NCBI GenBank assembly: GCA_963733945.1
Contig: CAVTFD010000033.1
Span: forward strand, 62,001 to 126,000
Origin: AP-15 sp963733945
GTDB taxonomy: Bacteria; Pseudomonadota; Alphaproteobacteria; ATCC43930; CGMCC-115725
DNA length: 64,000 nucleotides
Direction: 5' to 3'
The translations under genes were made by a program, and so were the position numbers. Positions 44,262 through 53,354 of the stretch are shown here, piece after piece (the stretch's first letter is position 1; each line of letters begins with the position of its first letter). A model generated the notes under the pieces. It was not told the origin of the DNA and ran no database searches. It saw nothing but the letters and a program-made list of their open reading frames with translations.

Positions 44262-46567
44262 TGGTATACCCGCGCCTGCTGCGCCCAGAGCTGGTTGTAC
44301 GGCAAGCAGCTGCGCAGAAGCGCCTCGTGCCGGCCAACCTGAACGATCCGGCCCTGGTCGACGACGACGATCAGGTCGGCGCGAGCGACAAACGACAGCC
44401 GATGTGTGACGATAACGATCGTGCGGCCATGGGCGATACCGGCGAGATGCTGTTGCACGATCGCCTCGCTCTCGGGATCGAGCGAACTCGTCGCCTCATC
44501 AAAGACCAGCACCGGCGGCGCGTGGATCAGCGCGCGGGCAATCGCGAGCCGCTGGCGCTGGCCGCCGGACAGATTGGCAGCCCCCTCTTCGAGCATGGTC
44601 GCATAACCGTGCGGCAGCCGCTGGATGAATTCATGCGCCCCGGCGACCTGCGCCACCCGCACTACCTCGTCGAGCGAGGCCGCGGGCTTGGTCACTGTGA
44701 TGTTGTCGCGCACCGTGCCGCGAAACAGAAAATTCTCCTGCAAGACGACGCCGATCTGGGTACGCAGATGGGCGAGGTCGAGCTCTTTCAGATCCTGACC
44801 GTCGATCTTGATCAGCCCGGTTTGCGGCCGGTAGAGCCCCTGCAGCAGTCGGGTGATCGTCGTCTTGCCGGAGCCGCTGCGGCCGACGATGCCGACGACC
44901 TGCCCGGGCTCGATCGTCAACGAGATATCCTTGACCGCGGGGGTGGCCGAGGCAGGGTAGTGAAAAGTCACGTCGTCGAATTCGATATGGCCGCGCACCG
45001 CAGGCGCCAGCTGGCCGCTTGCCGGCTCGGGCTTGGTCTGCATCAGCTGCGCCAGCAATTTCAGCGACAGCACCGCTTTCTGGTATTCCTGCATCAGCCC
45101 CGAGGCCTGGATCAGCGGCTGGGCTAACCGCAAACCCAGCATGTTGAAGGCGATCAGCGCGCCCACCGTCATCCGGTCGCTGAGCACGAATAGCGCTCCG
45201 AGCGCGCCGATGCCGACACTCATGCCGCGTTCGAGGCTCATGATCACGCTGCGGGCGCGGGCCGCAGTATGGTCGAGCGTCAAGGTCTTGGCCGCGGCCG
45301 CGTCGGTGAAGCGGCGCCAGCGCAGCATCGAGCGCGGTTCGAGCGCCAGAGTCTTGATCGTGTCGATGCCGTTCAGGATCTCGAACAGAAACGCCTTGCG
45401 CCTCCCCTCGATGTCGTTGACCTCGCGCAATTTGACCCGGAACTCGCGCGACATGACCGCGAGAGTGACAAAACCGATCGCCGAGACCGCGAGCACGATT
45501 AACGTCAGCTGCCAGGAATAGATCAGCAATACCGGCAGGAAGATCACCACCGATAGAAAGTCAAGAAACGTGTTGAACAGCCGGCTCGCCAGGAAATCGC
45601 GGACATTGTTCGCTTCTTGCAATTTGTAGGCGGTGACGCCCGATGGATTGGCGTGGAAATAATCGATCGGCAGGGTCAACAGGTGGGCGATCGTATCAGT
45701 GGCGATGACGTGGTCGAGCTTGCGAGTGATAAAGGCCAGCAGATAATTGCGCATGTAATTAAACCCGGCGTCGAACAGGATCAGCACGAATACGCCGGCA
45801 GTGATCGTATAAAGCGTCGAGAAAGCTTGGTTCGGCACCACCTTGTCGACCAGGATCTGAAAAAAAATCGGCACCGATAGGGCGATCAGATGCATCGCCA
45901 GCGCGGCGACGACGACGTCGCGGACCAGCCGGCGCTCGGCAAACAGCTTTTGGGTGAACCAGGAGAAACCGAATTTCGCGTCGTCGCGGCTCGGCGGCAC
46001 CGGGGTAATGACCAACGCTTCGCCATGCCACGATCGCTCGAACTCGGCGCGCGGTACAAAGAAGGTCTCGCCGTCGCGAAACAGCGGGTCGGAGATTGCG
46101 ACCTCTTCGGCACCGCCGCGCCGCAGCCCCATCAGGATTACGGCGTTGGCATTGCCCAGGATCAGCATCAGAGGGTGTGCGAACGGGCGTGTCTGCAGCG
46201 CGCGCCAGTCGAGCCGGGCGCGTTCGGCGCTCAGTCCGAACTCGCCCGCAAGCGCCCCGAGCTGCGCCACCGGCAAGGTTTCGCCATCGACAAGGTTGCG
46301 CCGGCCCACCGCCCCGACATCGGCATAAACACCGTTCTGGATACCCAGGCGGAACAGACAAGCCAGCCCGGTCTCACACGAAACGACAGCACCGGTGCCG
46401 GGATCCCCTGGGTTGGTGGCCACCGGGTCAGTCGCGGGTTCGATCGCTGATGTCGGCCGCCGGGGCTGGGTTGGCATTCCGGCGTGGTGCTCGGCCAGCC
46501 GCCCCGCCATCACCGGCGCAGCGGGACTGTAGCGCAGAAGAGCGACTAACTTTGCCGCTAGCGGCAT
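44258..46567 (-). CDS. type I secretion ABC exporter with degenerate C39-like domain
   Basis: A 769-residue HlyB-type permease/ATPase. N-terminal peptidase-like domain: VVSCETGLACLFRLG (residues 62-75), where the ECGLACL motif of C39 peptidases reads ETGLACL: Thr66 stands where the catalytic Cys should be, so it is a C39-like docking domain that does not cleave. Then the ABC TM domain (from about residue 210) and the nucleotide-binding domain with Walker A GIVGRSGSGKTT (about 560), signature NLSGGQRQRLAIARAL, Walker B VLVFDEATSSLD and the H-loop VTHRLS. It should export the giant protein encoded just upstream. Intact. Confidence 0.93.
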   Translation of the reverse strand: MPLAAKLVALLRYSPAAPVMAGRLAEHHAGMPTQPRRPTSAIEPATDPVATNPGDPGTGAVVSCETGLACLFRLGIQNGVYADVGAVGRRNLVDGETLPVAQLGALAGEFGLSAERARLDWRALQTRPFAHPLMLILGNANAVILMGLRRGGAEEVAISDPLFRDGETFFVPRAEFERSWHGEALVITPVPPSRDDAKFGFSWFTQKLFAERRLVRDVVVAALAMHLIALSVPIFFQILVDKVVPNQAFSTLYTITAGVFVLILFDAGFNYMRNYLLAFITRKLDHVIATDTIAHLLTLPIDYFHANPSGVTAYKLQEANNVRDFLASRLFNTFLDFLSVVIFLPVLLIYSWQLTLIVLAVSAIGFVTLAVMSREFRVKLREVNDIEGRRKAFLFEILNGIDTIKTLALEPRSMLRWRRFTDAAAAKTLTLDHTAARARSVIMSLERGMSVGIGALGALFVLSDRMTVGALIAFNMLGLRLAQPLIQASGLMQEYQKAVLSLKLLAQLMQTKPEPASGQLAPAVRGHIEFDDVTFHYPASATPAVKDISLTIEPGQVVGIVGRSGSGKTTITRLLQGLYRPQTGLIKIDGQDLKELDLAHLRTQIGVVLQENFLFRGTVRDNITVTKPAASLDEVVRVAQVAGAHEFIQRLPHGYATMLEEGAANLSGGQRQRLAIARALIHAPPVLVFDEATSSLDPESEAIVQQHLAGIAHGRTIVIVTHRLSFVARADLIVVVDQGRIVQVGRHEALLRSCLPYNQLWAQQARVYQ

Positions 46568-46796
46568 TTTTGCTCGACCGGATCTCGATCCACCGCCGAC
46601 ACCGAGCGCCGATGCCGGGCGATGCGGACGCGAATTCAGTGTGAGCGATTATGACAAATGTTCGACAAAATCAAAAGTACATAAAGAGCAGCCAGTAAAA
46701 TTTCGGGTGCAAACGATAAACGTTAATAATCGAGGGCGCCGCCGTCTCGGCCGTCCGGCCAACGCAAATGGCATCAGCGATCGCGCCGCGTTGGGC

Positions 46797-49700
46797 TCAG
46801 GATCCGCCCGAGCCCGAGCCCCCAATGTAGAAGAGGTGTGAGGCGATTGTCGGCTCGCCGGTCAGGGTGGCGACGAGATGCGACGTGCCGCCGCTGCCGT
46901 CGGTGCTGGAAAACAACTCGCCGTTGGTCGTGTCATAGGCGAGGCGCTGGCTGGTATTGGCAAAGGCCCCGGTGCTGTTGGCGGTGAACAGGGTCGCCGC
47001 CGCGCTCGACGAGATCGCCTGCGGGGTTGTGGTTCCACCGGTAAGACCGAGGTTGAAGCTCGAATTGCTGAACACCAGCTCGTTGGTCGGGGACGTACCA
47101 AAATCGGCGATCGTGTTCGTAGCGGCACCTGCCGAGCTGAATATGAACTGGTTCGTGCCGCCCCCGCCCGTCATATTCGTGTTGCCGCCCGCGTAGAACA
47201 CGTCCTTGCCGGCGCCGCCGACGGCGATCACCCGGTCGGTCCCGGTCACGGTCGAGGCATTGACCGTGTTGCCGGCACTCCCCCCATAGACCGTGATCGA
47301 GGGGGGACTGCCGGTCATCCCGGCGAAGTTGGCGGTAGTCAGGGTCAGCACGTTTGCGCCCGTGCTCGCCAGCCTGATCGTCGGGAATCCGCTCACCTTC
47401 GACAGATCGAGTGTGCCCGCGCTGGTTAGGGTCAGGGTATTGGAGCCGCCGCTGCCGGTGATCGGCACCCCGCTCAGCGCCGAGGCGAGCGCGTCGACGG
47501 TCCAGGTCGCGCCGGTATCCACGGTCACCTTGCCGAATTTGGTGAACTCGGTGCCGAGCGCATTCAAAACCCCGGTGCCGGTTCCGGCCGCCAGCTCCAA
47601 CGTGCTGTTGACGCCGCCGCCCTGCACCTTGCCGACAAAGGAAAAGCCCGGGTCGAGGATCAGCCGATCGACGCCGCTGCCCATCGTGACTGCGGTTGCG
47701 CCGGCTGTCTCGATCTTGCCGGCGACCGTCAGGGTACCGGTGACGTTCAACGGGTTCGAGAACAACTCGACGATGCTCCCGGCGCCTGCAGTCGTCTTTC
47801 CGGCATCGCTAAAGGTGTTCCCCACCTCCAGCCCGTCGCCACTGGTCAGAGTGAGGGTGCCGCCCGATTGCACCGCGACATTGGCCCCGACTACGAGCGC
47901 CTCTTTCGCGGCGAAGCTCAGCGTCTTCCCCGATGCAATCGTCAGACTGTCGATCGTGGGGCCGGTGTTCAGCGTGACCGTCCCGGTCGCGGTTGGCCCG
48001 ATCGTGACGTCGGTGTCGGAGGTTGGGAGGCCGGCGGTCCAATCGGCCGCCGTACTCCAATTGCCCGCGGCGCCGCTCCAAGAATCGGTCGTCGTCGCCG
48101 GTGTGGCCAGCACCTGCAGCTCGATGTTTCCGGCCGCGATGTTGTAGAGCGCGCCGAGGGTCAAGTTGCCGGGGAGATTGACGAAGGTGCCGTTTCCACC
48201 ATAGGAGCCGTATTCGATCTCACTGAACAACCCGGGCAGGTTACCTTTCGCGAAGGTCATGACCGGGCCCGGAAGGATCCCATCGGCGGCCGCCAAAGTA
48301 AAAAAAACATCCGCGTTAAGCGTCCCGCCCTGAATGTTCGCAGCGCCGCTGACCGCGAGCGTGCTCTGCTGGCCGGCCGCAGTTCCGGTCAGCACCTCCT
48401 GCAATATGCCCGCGCCGCTCTGCGAGTAGGTGCCGGTGACGGTCAGGGTGCCCGGGACGTCGGATGTATAGGTTCCGCCGGCGACCGAGCCTCCGGTGTT
48501 GACGATCTTCCCGGTGACCGTGCCGACCCCCTGAAGGACGCCGCCGGTGACGTCGATCGTCGCCGCCGTCAGCGCACCGTTCGCCGCCACAGCCGTGGTT
48601 CCGAGGCTTTGCGTGTAGGTTTCGCCACTGGCGTTGATCGCGCCGGAGCCCCCGATATTCATCATACCGGTGTTGTTTGCCGCACTCGTAACGGCCAATG
48701 TCGCTATCCCGGGCGTGCCGCCGTTCAGGTTGAGCGTGCCGGTGTTGGCCAGAGACGCTACCTTCACCGTTGTTGCTTTCGCTAGGCCTGTGTTGCCGAC
48801 GTAGAACGTGCCATTGTTGGTCAACGTCCCGCCGATCGTCAGGCTGCTGCCGCCATTGCCGCTGTTGTCAATATAGGCGATGGAACCGCGGCCGTTGCCA
48901 AAGGCGCCGGTGCCGGTGACCTTCAAGCTTGCTGCCGCGGTGCCGCTATACAGGTAGAGGTAGCCGAAATTGCTCAGCGCAGCGGCACTGACCGTCGTCG
49001 CCTGGGCGAGACTGGTGTTGCCGACGTAGAAGTAGTACTCGTTGGTCAGGGTGCCGCCGATCGTCAGGCTGCTGCCGCCGATGTTGTTGGTGCCCCCATA
49101 ATCGACCTGCAACGAACCGCTGTTGTCGAGGCCGACGGTGGTGGTCAGCGCGGGGGCATCCTCCAGGAGCAAAGTGCCGGCGTTGCTGGTGAGCCCGGTC
49201 AGCGCACTGTCGGTCATTGTCTTGCCGCTCAACGCCACCACCGCCTTAGGACCATTCAAGGTCACGGTTGCACCGCTGCCGATTGCGGTCACCCCGCCGC
49301 TGGCAAACTTCAGCAGGGCATTGCCTAAAAGATTGTAGGTGCCGTTTAAGGTCGTCGGGGCCGCCCCAGTGATGTACAAGGTCGCCGTTGCGATCGAGCC
49401 CTCGTTCATGTAAATCGCGCCACTATTGGCGAGAGCCGCCGCCGTCACCGTCGTCGCCTGGGCCAGGCTCGTGTTTCCGATGTAGAACGTGCCGTTGTTG
49501 GTCAGCGTCCCGCCGATCGTCAGGCTGCTGCCGCCGGGGCCGCTGTTGTCAATATAGGCGATGGAACCGCGGCCGTTGCCAAAGGCGCCGGTGCCGGTGA
49601 CCTTCAAGCTTGCTGCCGCGGTGCCGCTATACAGGTAGAGGTAGCCGAAATTGCTCAGCGCAGCGGCACTGACCGTCGTCGCCTGGGCGAGACTGGTGTT

Positions 49701-51578
49701 GCCGACGTAGAAGTAGTACTCGTTGGTCAGGGTGCCGTCGATCGTCAGGCTGCTGCCGCCGATGTTGTTGGTGCCCCCATAATCGACCTGCAACGAACCG
49801 CTGTTGTCGAGGCCGACGGTGGTGGTCAGCGCAGGGGCATCCTCCAGGAGCAAAGTGCCGGCGTTGCTGGTGAGCCCGGTCAGCGCACTGTCGGTCGTTG
49901 TCTTGCCGCTCAACGCCACCACCGCCTTAGGACCATTCAAGGTCACGGTTGCACCGCTGCCGATTGCGGTCACCCCGCCGCTGGCAAACTCCAGCAGCGC
50001 GTCGCCTGAAAGATTGTAGGTGCCGCTCAGCGTCGTCGGCGCCGCGCCGGTGATATCCAATGTTCCCGCCGCGGCCGTGCCCTCGTTCATATTAATCGTG
50101 CCGGTGTTGGCGAGAGCCGCCGCCGTCACCGTCGTGGCCTGGGCCAGGCTCGTGTTTCCGATGTAGAACGTGCCGTTGTTGGTCAGCGTGCCGCCGATCG
50201 TCAGGCTGCTGCCGCCGCTGCCACTAATATCGACATATACGGTGCCGCTGTTGCCAAAGGCCCCGGTCACGTTCAATGCCGCCGCCGCCGTACCGCTGTA
50301 CAGGAGGACGGTACCATGATTGCTCAAGGCGGCGGCGTTGACCGTCGTCGCAGTGGTGAGACCGGTGTTGCCGATGTAGAAGTAGTAGCTGTTGGTCAGC
50401 GTTCCGCCGATCGTCAGCCTGCTGCCGCCGCCGCCGGTTTGGTCGACCTCCAGATAGTAGGTGTTGTTGAGGCCGACGGTCGTGATCAGCGCCGGGGCGT
50501 CCTGCAAGACGAAGACACCGGCGTTGCTGGTGAGCCCGGTCAAGGCGCTGTCGGTCGTCGGCGCGCTGCTCAGCGCCACCACCGCCTTGGGGCCGTTCAG
50601 GGTCACGTTTGCACCGGTGCCGATCGCGGTCACCCCGCCGCTGCCAAACTCCAGCAGCGCATTGCCCGAAAGGTTGTAGGTGCCGCTTATGGTCGTCGGC
50701 GCCACTCCGGTGATGTCCAACGTCGCCGTCGCGGCTGTGCCGCCGCTCAGATTGACCGTGCCGGTGTTGGCGAGATTCGCCGCCTTCACCGTCGTGGCTT
50801 TGGTCAGGGTTGTGTAGCCGATGTCGAGGGTGGCGCTGTTGGTCAGCGTACCGCCGATCGTCAGGTTGCTGCCGCCGATGCTGCTGCCATAATCGACCTC
50901 GACGGTGGCGGTGTTGCCAAAAGCCCCGGCGACCTTCAAGGCCGCTGCCGCCGTACCGCTAACCAGATCGATAAAGTCAGAATTGGCGAGCGCGGCCGCG
51001 GTCACCGTCGTCGCCTTGCTCAGGCTCGTGCTGCCGATGTAAAGGCCGCCCTGATTGGTCAGCGTACCGCCGATTGTCAGGCTGCTACCGCCGGCGTAAC
51101 CATAGTCGACCTCTACGGTGGCGGTGTTGCCAAACGCCCCTGTGACCTTTAGCGCCGGCGCCGCTGTCGTACTGCTGATCAGCTCGATCAGACCGGAATT
51201 GTTGACGGCGCCCGCGGTCACCATCGTCGCCTTGGTCAAGCTTGTGGAGCCGATGTAGAAGCCGCCCTGATTGGTCAGCGTGCCGCCGATCGTCAGGCTG
51301 CTGCCGCCGCTGCCGGTGGTGTCGACGTAAACCGTGCCGCTGTTGCTTAAGGCTGCGGTGACCTTATCGGTAAGGCCGGGGGCGGTGATCACAAGGGCGG
51401 CACTGGCGTCGCTGAGTGTAATCGAATCGGCGGCAATGGCGGATGTCACCGAGACGGTGTAGCTGCCCGCGACCCCGATTGTGACGTCGTCGGTGGAGAC
51501 GGGAACCGCGCCCGTGCTCCAATCTATCTTGGTGGTCCAATTTCCGGAAACAGCGCTTTTCCAACTTACCGCAGCCAT
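46797..51578 (-). CDS. giant beta-strand-repeat exoprotein with RTX-like C-terminus, T1SS substrate
   Basis: A 1593-residue protein made almost only of Thr/Ser/Gly/Ala-rich repeats, for example SSLTIGGTLTNNGTFYIGNT and SLAQATTVTAAALANTG, about ten times. It opens with WKSAVSGNWTTKIDWSTGAV and a second GNWSTAADWTAGLPTSDTDV occurs near residue 1170. The C-terminal 150 residues are of secretion-signal type: VIAVGGAGKDVFYAGG, GGGGTNQFIFSSAG, ADFG..NELVFSNSSFNLGLT, RLAYDTTNGELFSSTDGSGG and HLVATLTGEPTIASHLFYIG. It has no Sec signal, as expected for T1SS. GGAGGG precedes the ATG at 51578. The exporter and adaptor genes follow on the same strand, 229 bp downstream. Likely an adhesin or surface-layer-like protein; that is inference. 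Confidence 0.85.
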   Translation of the reverse strand: MAAVSWKSAVSGNWTTKIDWSTGAVPVSTDDVTIGVAGSYTVSVTSAIAADSITLSDASAALVITAPGLTDKVTAALSNSGTVYVDTTGSGGSSLTIGGTLTNQGGFYIGSTSLTKATMVTAGAVNNSGLIELISSTTAAPALKVTGAFGNTATVEVDYGYAGGSSLTIGGTLTNQGGLYIGSTSLSKATTVTAAALANSDFIDLVSGTAAAALKVAGAFGNTATVEVDYGSSIGGSNLTIGGTLTNSATLDIGYTTLTKATTVKAANLANTGTVNLSGGTAATATLDITGVAPTTISGTYNLSGNALLEFGSGGVTAIGTGANVTLNGPKAVVALSSAPTTDSALTGLTSNAGVFVLQDAPALITTVGLNNTYYLEVDQTGGGGSRLTIGGTLTNSYYFYIGNTGLTTATTVNAAALSNHGTVLLYSGTAAAALNVTGAFGNSGTVYVDISGSGGSSLTIGGTLTNNGTFYIGNTSLAQATTVTAAALANTGTINMNEGTAAAGTLDITGAAPTTLSGTYNLSGDALLEFASGGVTAIGSGATVTLNGPKAVVALSGKTTTDSALTGLTSNAGTLLLEDAPALTTTVGLDNSGSLQVDYGGTNNIGGSSLTIDGTLTNEYYFYVGNTSLAQATTVSAAALSNFGYLYLYSGTAAASLKVTGTGAFGNGRGSIAYIDNSGPGGSSLTIGGTLTNNGTFYIGNTSLAQATTVTAAALANSGAIYMNEGSIATATLYITGAAPTTLNGTYNLLGNALLKFASGGVTAIGSGATVTLNGPKAVVALSGKTMTDSALTGLTSNAGTLLLEDAPALTTTVGLDNSGSLQVDYGGTNNIGGSSLTIGGTLTNEYYFYVGNTSLAQATTVSAAALSNFGYLYLYSGTAAASLKVTGTGAFGNGRGSIAYIDNSGNGGSSLTIGGTLTNNGTFYVGNTGLAKATTVKVASLANTGTLNLNGGTPGIATLAVTSAANNTGMMNIGGSGAINASGETYTQSLGTTAVAANGALTAATIDVTGGVLQGVGTVTGKIVNTGGSVAGGTYTSDVPGTLTVTGTYSQSGAGILQEVLTGTAAGQQSTLAVSGAANIQGGTLNADVFFTLAAADGILPGPVMTFAKGNLPGLFSEIEYGSYGGNGTFVNLPGNLTLGALYNIAAGNIELQVLATPATTTDSWSGAAGNWSTAADWTAGLPTSDTDVTIGPTATGTVTLNTGPTIDSLTIASGKTLSFAAKEALVVGANVAVQSGGTLTLTSGDGLEVGNTFSDAGKTTAGAGSIVELFSNPLNVTGTLTVAGKIETAGATAVTMGSGVDRLILDPGFSFVGKVQGGGVNSTLELAAGTGTGVLNALGTEFTKFGKVTVDTGATWTVDALASALSGVPITGSGGSNTLTLTSAGTLDLSKVSGFPTIRLASTGANVLTLTTANFAGMTGSPPSITVYGGSAGNTVNASTVTGTDRVIAVGGAGKDVFYAGGNTNMTGGGGTNQFIFSSAGAATNTIADFGTSPTNELVFSNSSFNLGLTGGTTTPQAISSSAAATLFTANSTGAFANTSQRLAYDTTNGELFSSTDGSGGTSHLVATLTGEPTIASHLFYIGGSGSGGS
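48840..50201. repeat. two tandem 681-bp (227-codon) units inside the exoprotein gene
   Basis: The DNA from 48840 repeats from 49521 at an exact offset of 681 bp. Identity is near complete over the first 480 bp or so (for example the ATGTTGTTGGTGCCCCCATA stretch at 49081 and 49762), with a handful of single-base differences, then drops. The flanking repeats of the protein are far more diverged, so this pair is recent or homogenised by gene conversion. Confidence 0.85.
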
Positions 51579-51620
51579 ACGCGCCCTCCGTTAACCTTTC
51601 CGCTCGGCCGTCCGACGGTG

Positions 51621-51635
51621 TCGGTATCTTACCGA
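51621..51635. promoter_or_regulatory. inverted repeat in the leader of the exoprotein gene
   Basis: TCGGTA-TCT-TACCGA, a perfect 6 bp-arm palindrome 43-57 bp upstream of the exoprotein start, in AT-richer DNA that must hold the promoter. It may be an operator or an mRNA hairpin before the ribosome site. Confidence 0.4.
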
Positions 51636-51744
51636 AAGTTAAACGGCCTTAATCGAACGTAACGCAATTACAATAATATCAGCGCCTAGACAACACAAAA
51701 TTTACACAAACACCTGCTGTCAAGCAGCGCTCGCGCTACCGATG

Positions 51745-51990
51745 GATGGAACACCGGCGTTTACCCGGACGTCACGAGGTGCCCGGGCCCGCGCACCGAC
51801 GTGGCCGGGTTGACCGCACGACCGGGCCGGTGACCAGCCAATCGAACAAATGACGGATCGCGGCGAGCCGTTGCTCCACGCTCGGCGCCGCGAGCGCGTC
51901 CCGGTCTCGATCCAGGTGGCGCATGCACCCGCTGGACGGCGCCGATCGACGGCACGCCGGCGTTCGAGCAAGCCGCGGGGTCGGTAACAC
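51745..51990 (-). pseudogene. phage-type tyrosine recombinase (integrase) fragment
   Basis: A short N-terminal-domain piece, spread over frames: SVEQRLAAIRHLFDWLVTGP, then VNPATSVRGPGHLVTSG. This is the SAM-like core-binding end of many integrases (AIRxLFDWLVxGxVxxxNPAxxVRGPxHxxxxGKT). The catalytic domain is absent. It is joined directly to the terminase remnant upstream on the same strand. Confidence 0.65.
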
Positions 51991-52560
51991 GGTTAATTCT
52001 TCTGAGCTCCGTTGCCTTATTGGCGGTGTCCCAGTTCTGCACGATCCGGTCGAAGCGATCCGGCCGATCCGTTGCCCCGTAGCGCTTGGACCAGCCGGCC
52101 TTGACCAGGCCGCCGCCGAGCGGGGCCGGGGACTGCTGATATTGGGCCGAGAAATTGTATTCGCCGACGGTGGCGGAAGTGGTCGGGGGGCGATCGGCTC
52201 GCGCCTGGATGCCAGGCCGCCCCTGGCAGCGGCTGACACGTCTGGGTCCTCAGATCGTCTCGATCTCGTGCAGTTCGTCGGTTTCGGCAATCGTTGGGAA
52301 GAACACGACCTCCCACGGCTCCTGGGCCGAGCAGATGACCGACCAAATCGTCTTCGTGCAGGCGCTGTATGCTGGATAGTGAGGACAATTGCGCCGTGCC
52401 GCTTGTCGTTTTGCCGGCTGTAGAGGGTGGTCGAACCAGTCATTGGCGGCATACCGCTGGGTGGCGGACAGCGCCTCCTCGGGCTACGGATCGTCGATCA
52501 GGATCAAGTCGGTGCCGCGCACGGTCAGCACCTCGCCATTCGAGGCGGGTTAGCCGCTCG
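51990..52560 (-). pseudogene. phage terminase large subunit remnant
   Basis: Frames on the minus strand, in order: EVLTVRGTDLILIDDP, a stop codon, PEEALSATQRYAANDWFDHP, LSSIQRLHEDDLVGHLLG, PWEVVFFPTIAETDELHEIE, another stop, then after further shifts RRRIQFLGPISAVPG and LVKAEWFKRYG, FDRIVQNWDTANKATEL. Order and content match the ATPase/nuclease junction and the QSWDTA nuclease motif of Terminase_6-type large subunits. Two stops and several indels show old decay. With the integrase piece it marks a lost prophage. Confidence 0.75.
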
Positions 52561-52605
52561 TCCGCTTGCGCAAACGCATGCAGCGTGATTTACCTCGGCT
52601 GACCT

Positions 52606-52827
52606 TCACTCGTGGCCGTCGGCGCTTGAAGCTGCTACGCAAGCTCTCAGATGAATGCTGGCTGGCAACCTTATTGCCAGCGCGGTTATGCAGGTGACGT
52701 ACAACACAACCAACCCGATCGCGACGGCGAACAGGTACGGATTGATCTGGCTGGCTGAGCGGTCGATGCGACGCATCAACCGCCGTGGCCGATGATGACC
52801 TCGAGGCGAGATAGGCTGTATTGCCAT
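52606..52827 (-). CDS. single-TM small membrane protein, paralogue of the one at 54158
   Basis: A 73-residue protein from ATG 52827, preceded by GGAAGG. A basic N-terminus (RGHHRPRRLMRRIDRSAS) leads into QINPYLFAVAIGLVVLYVTC-ITALAIRL, one TM helix with the inside-positive rule favouring a cytoplasmic N-terminus. The core (RR-D-A-INPYL-A-A-GLV-L-VT) is shared with the protein at 54158-54367; about 55% identity over 39 residues by eye. The C-terminal tail (PASIHLRACVAASSADGHE) is not shared. Function unknown. It lies between prophage scraps and the Crp/Fnr gene. Confidence 0.6.
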   Translation of the reverse strand: MAIQPISPRGHHRPRRLMRRIDRSASQINPYLFAVAIGLVVLYVTCITALAIRLPASIHLRACVAASSADGHE

Positions 52828-53354
52828 TTCGATCAGCCTTCCGCGCTGCGCCCGGGGACATAGTTGGCGGCGGCTGGCGACATGCCGATGGCAGAAGTTG
52901 CCGTCATGGCGCATTCTCCCTCTTCGGCCGGTCCGGTGTCCGGCTAGCCGCTGCGTCAGGCCTCTATTGCGTTTCCGCGCAGGCTCGTTTGCTGGCCCGA
53001 CGCCGGAAAATTCCAGAGCGGGACTTGGGCCAATGCGAATAATCCGATGCCGAGGGCGGCGTCTTTCCCCTAGACTAATAATCTAAAGCAATAGCAGCGC
53101 CCCGAGGTGAGTGTGCATCTCGGATTGCTCGGCTTCCATCGGTTGCCGAAATGCTCTTCATCCCCGCCTGTGCCCGGCGGTGATTTCGTAGCAAGCCACC
53201 CCGAAATGTCCTCTCTCGAGCTAGCGGAGAATCAGACGAAGCTCGCATCACGTAGCAGCGCCTACCTACTGCAATCCTTAGCCGCACTATTGTGGCGACA
53301 CCGCTGGAATTCCTTGCATACCGGCGAGAGCCTGTCCAATCCAAGGGGGTAGAA
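52828..53354. other. 527 bp divergent region before the Crp/Fnr gene
   Basis: No gene recognised. The region should hold the promoters of the microprotein (minus) and the regulator (plus). An AT-richer stretch (CTAATAATCTAAAGCAATAG, 53074-53093) stands out as a promoter candidate, without a clear consensus. Confidence 0.45.

Noticed and set aside
46878..51152. Long plus-strand open frames opposite the exoprotein gene (up to 305 codons)
   Set aside because: They are the complement of a repetitive, GC-skewed coding region; no motifs or ribosome sites, and their repeats mirror the minus-strand codon pattern.
48780..51300. Regularly spaced repeats resembling a CRISPR array
   Set aside because: The repeats are coding, hundreds of bases long and in one reading frame of the exoprotein; no 25-40 bp repeats with unique spacers and no cas genes.
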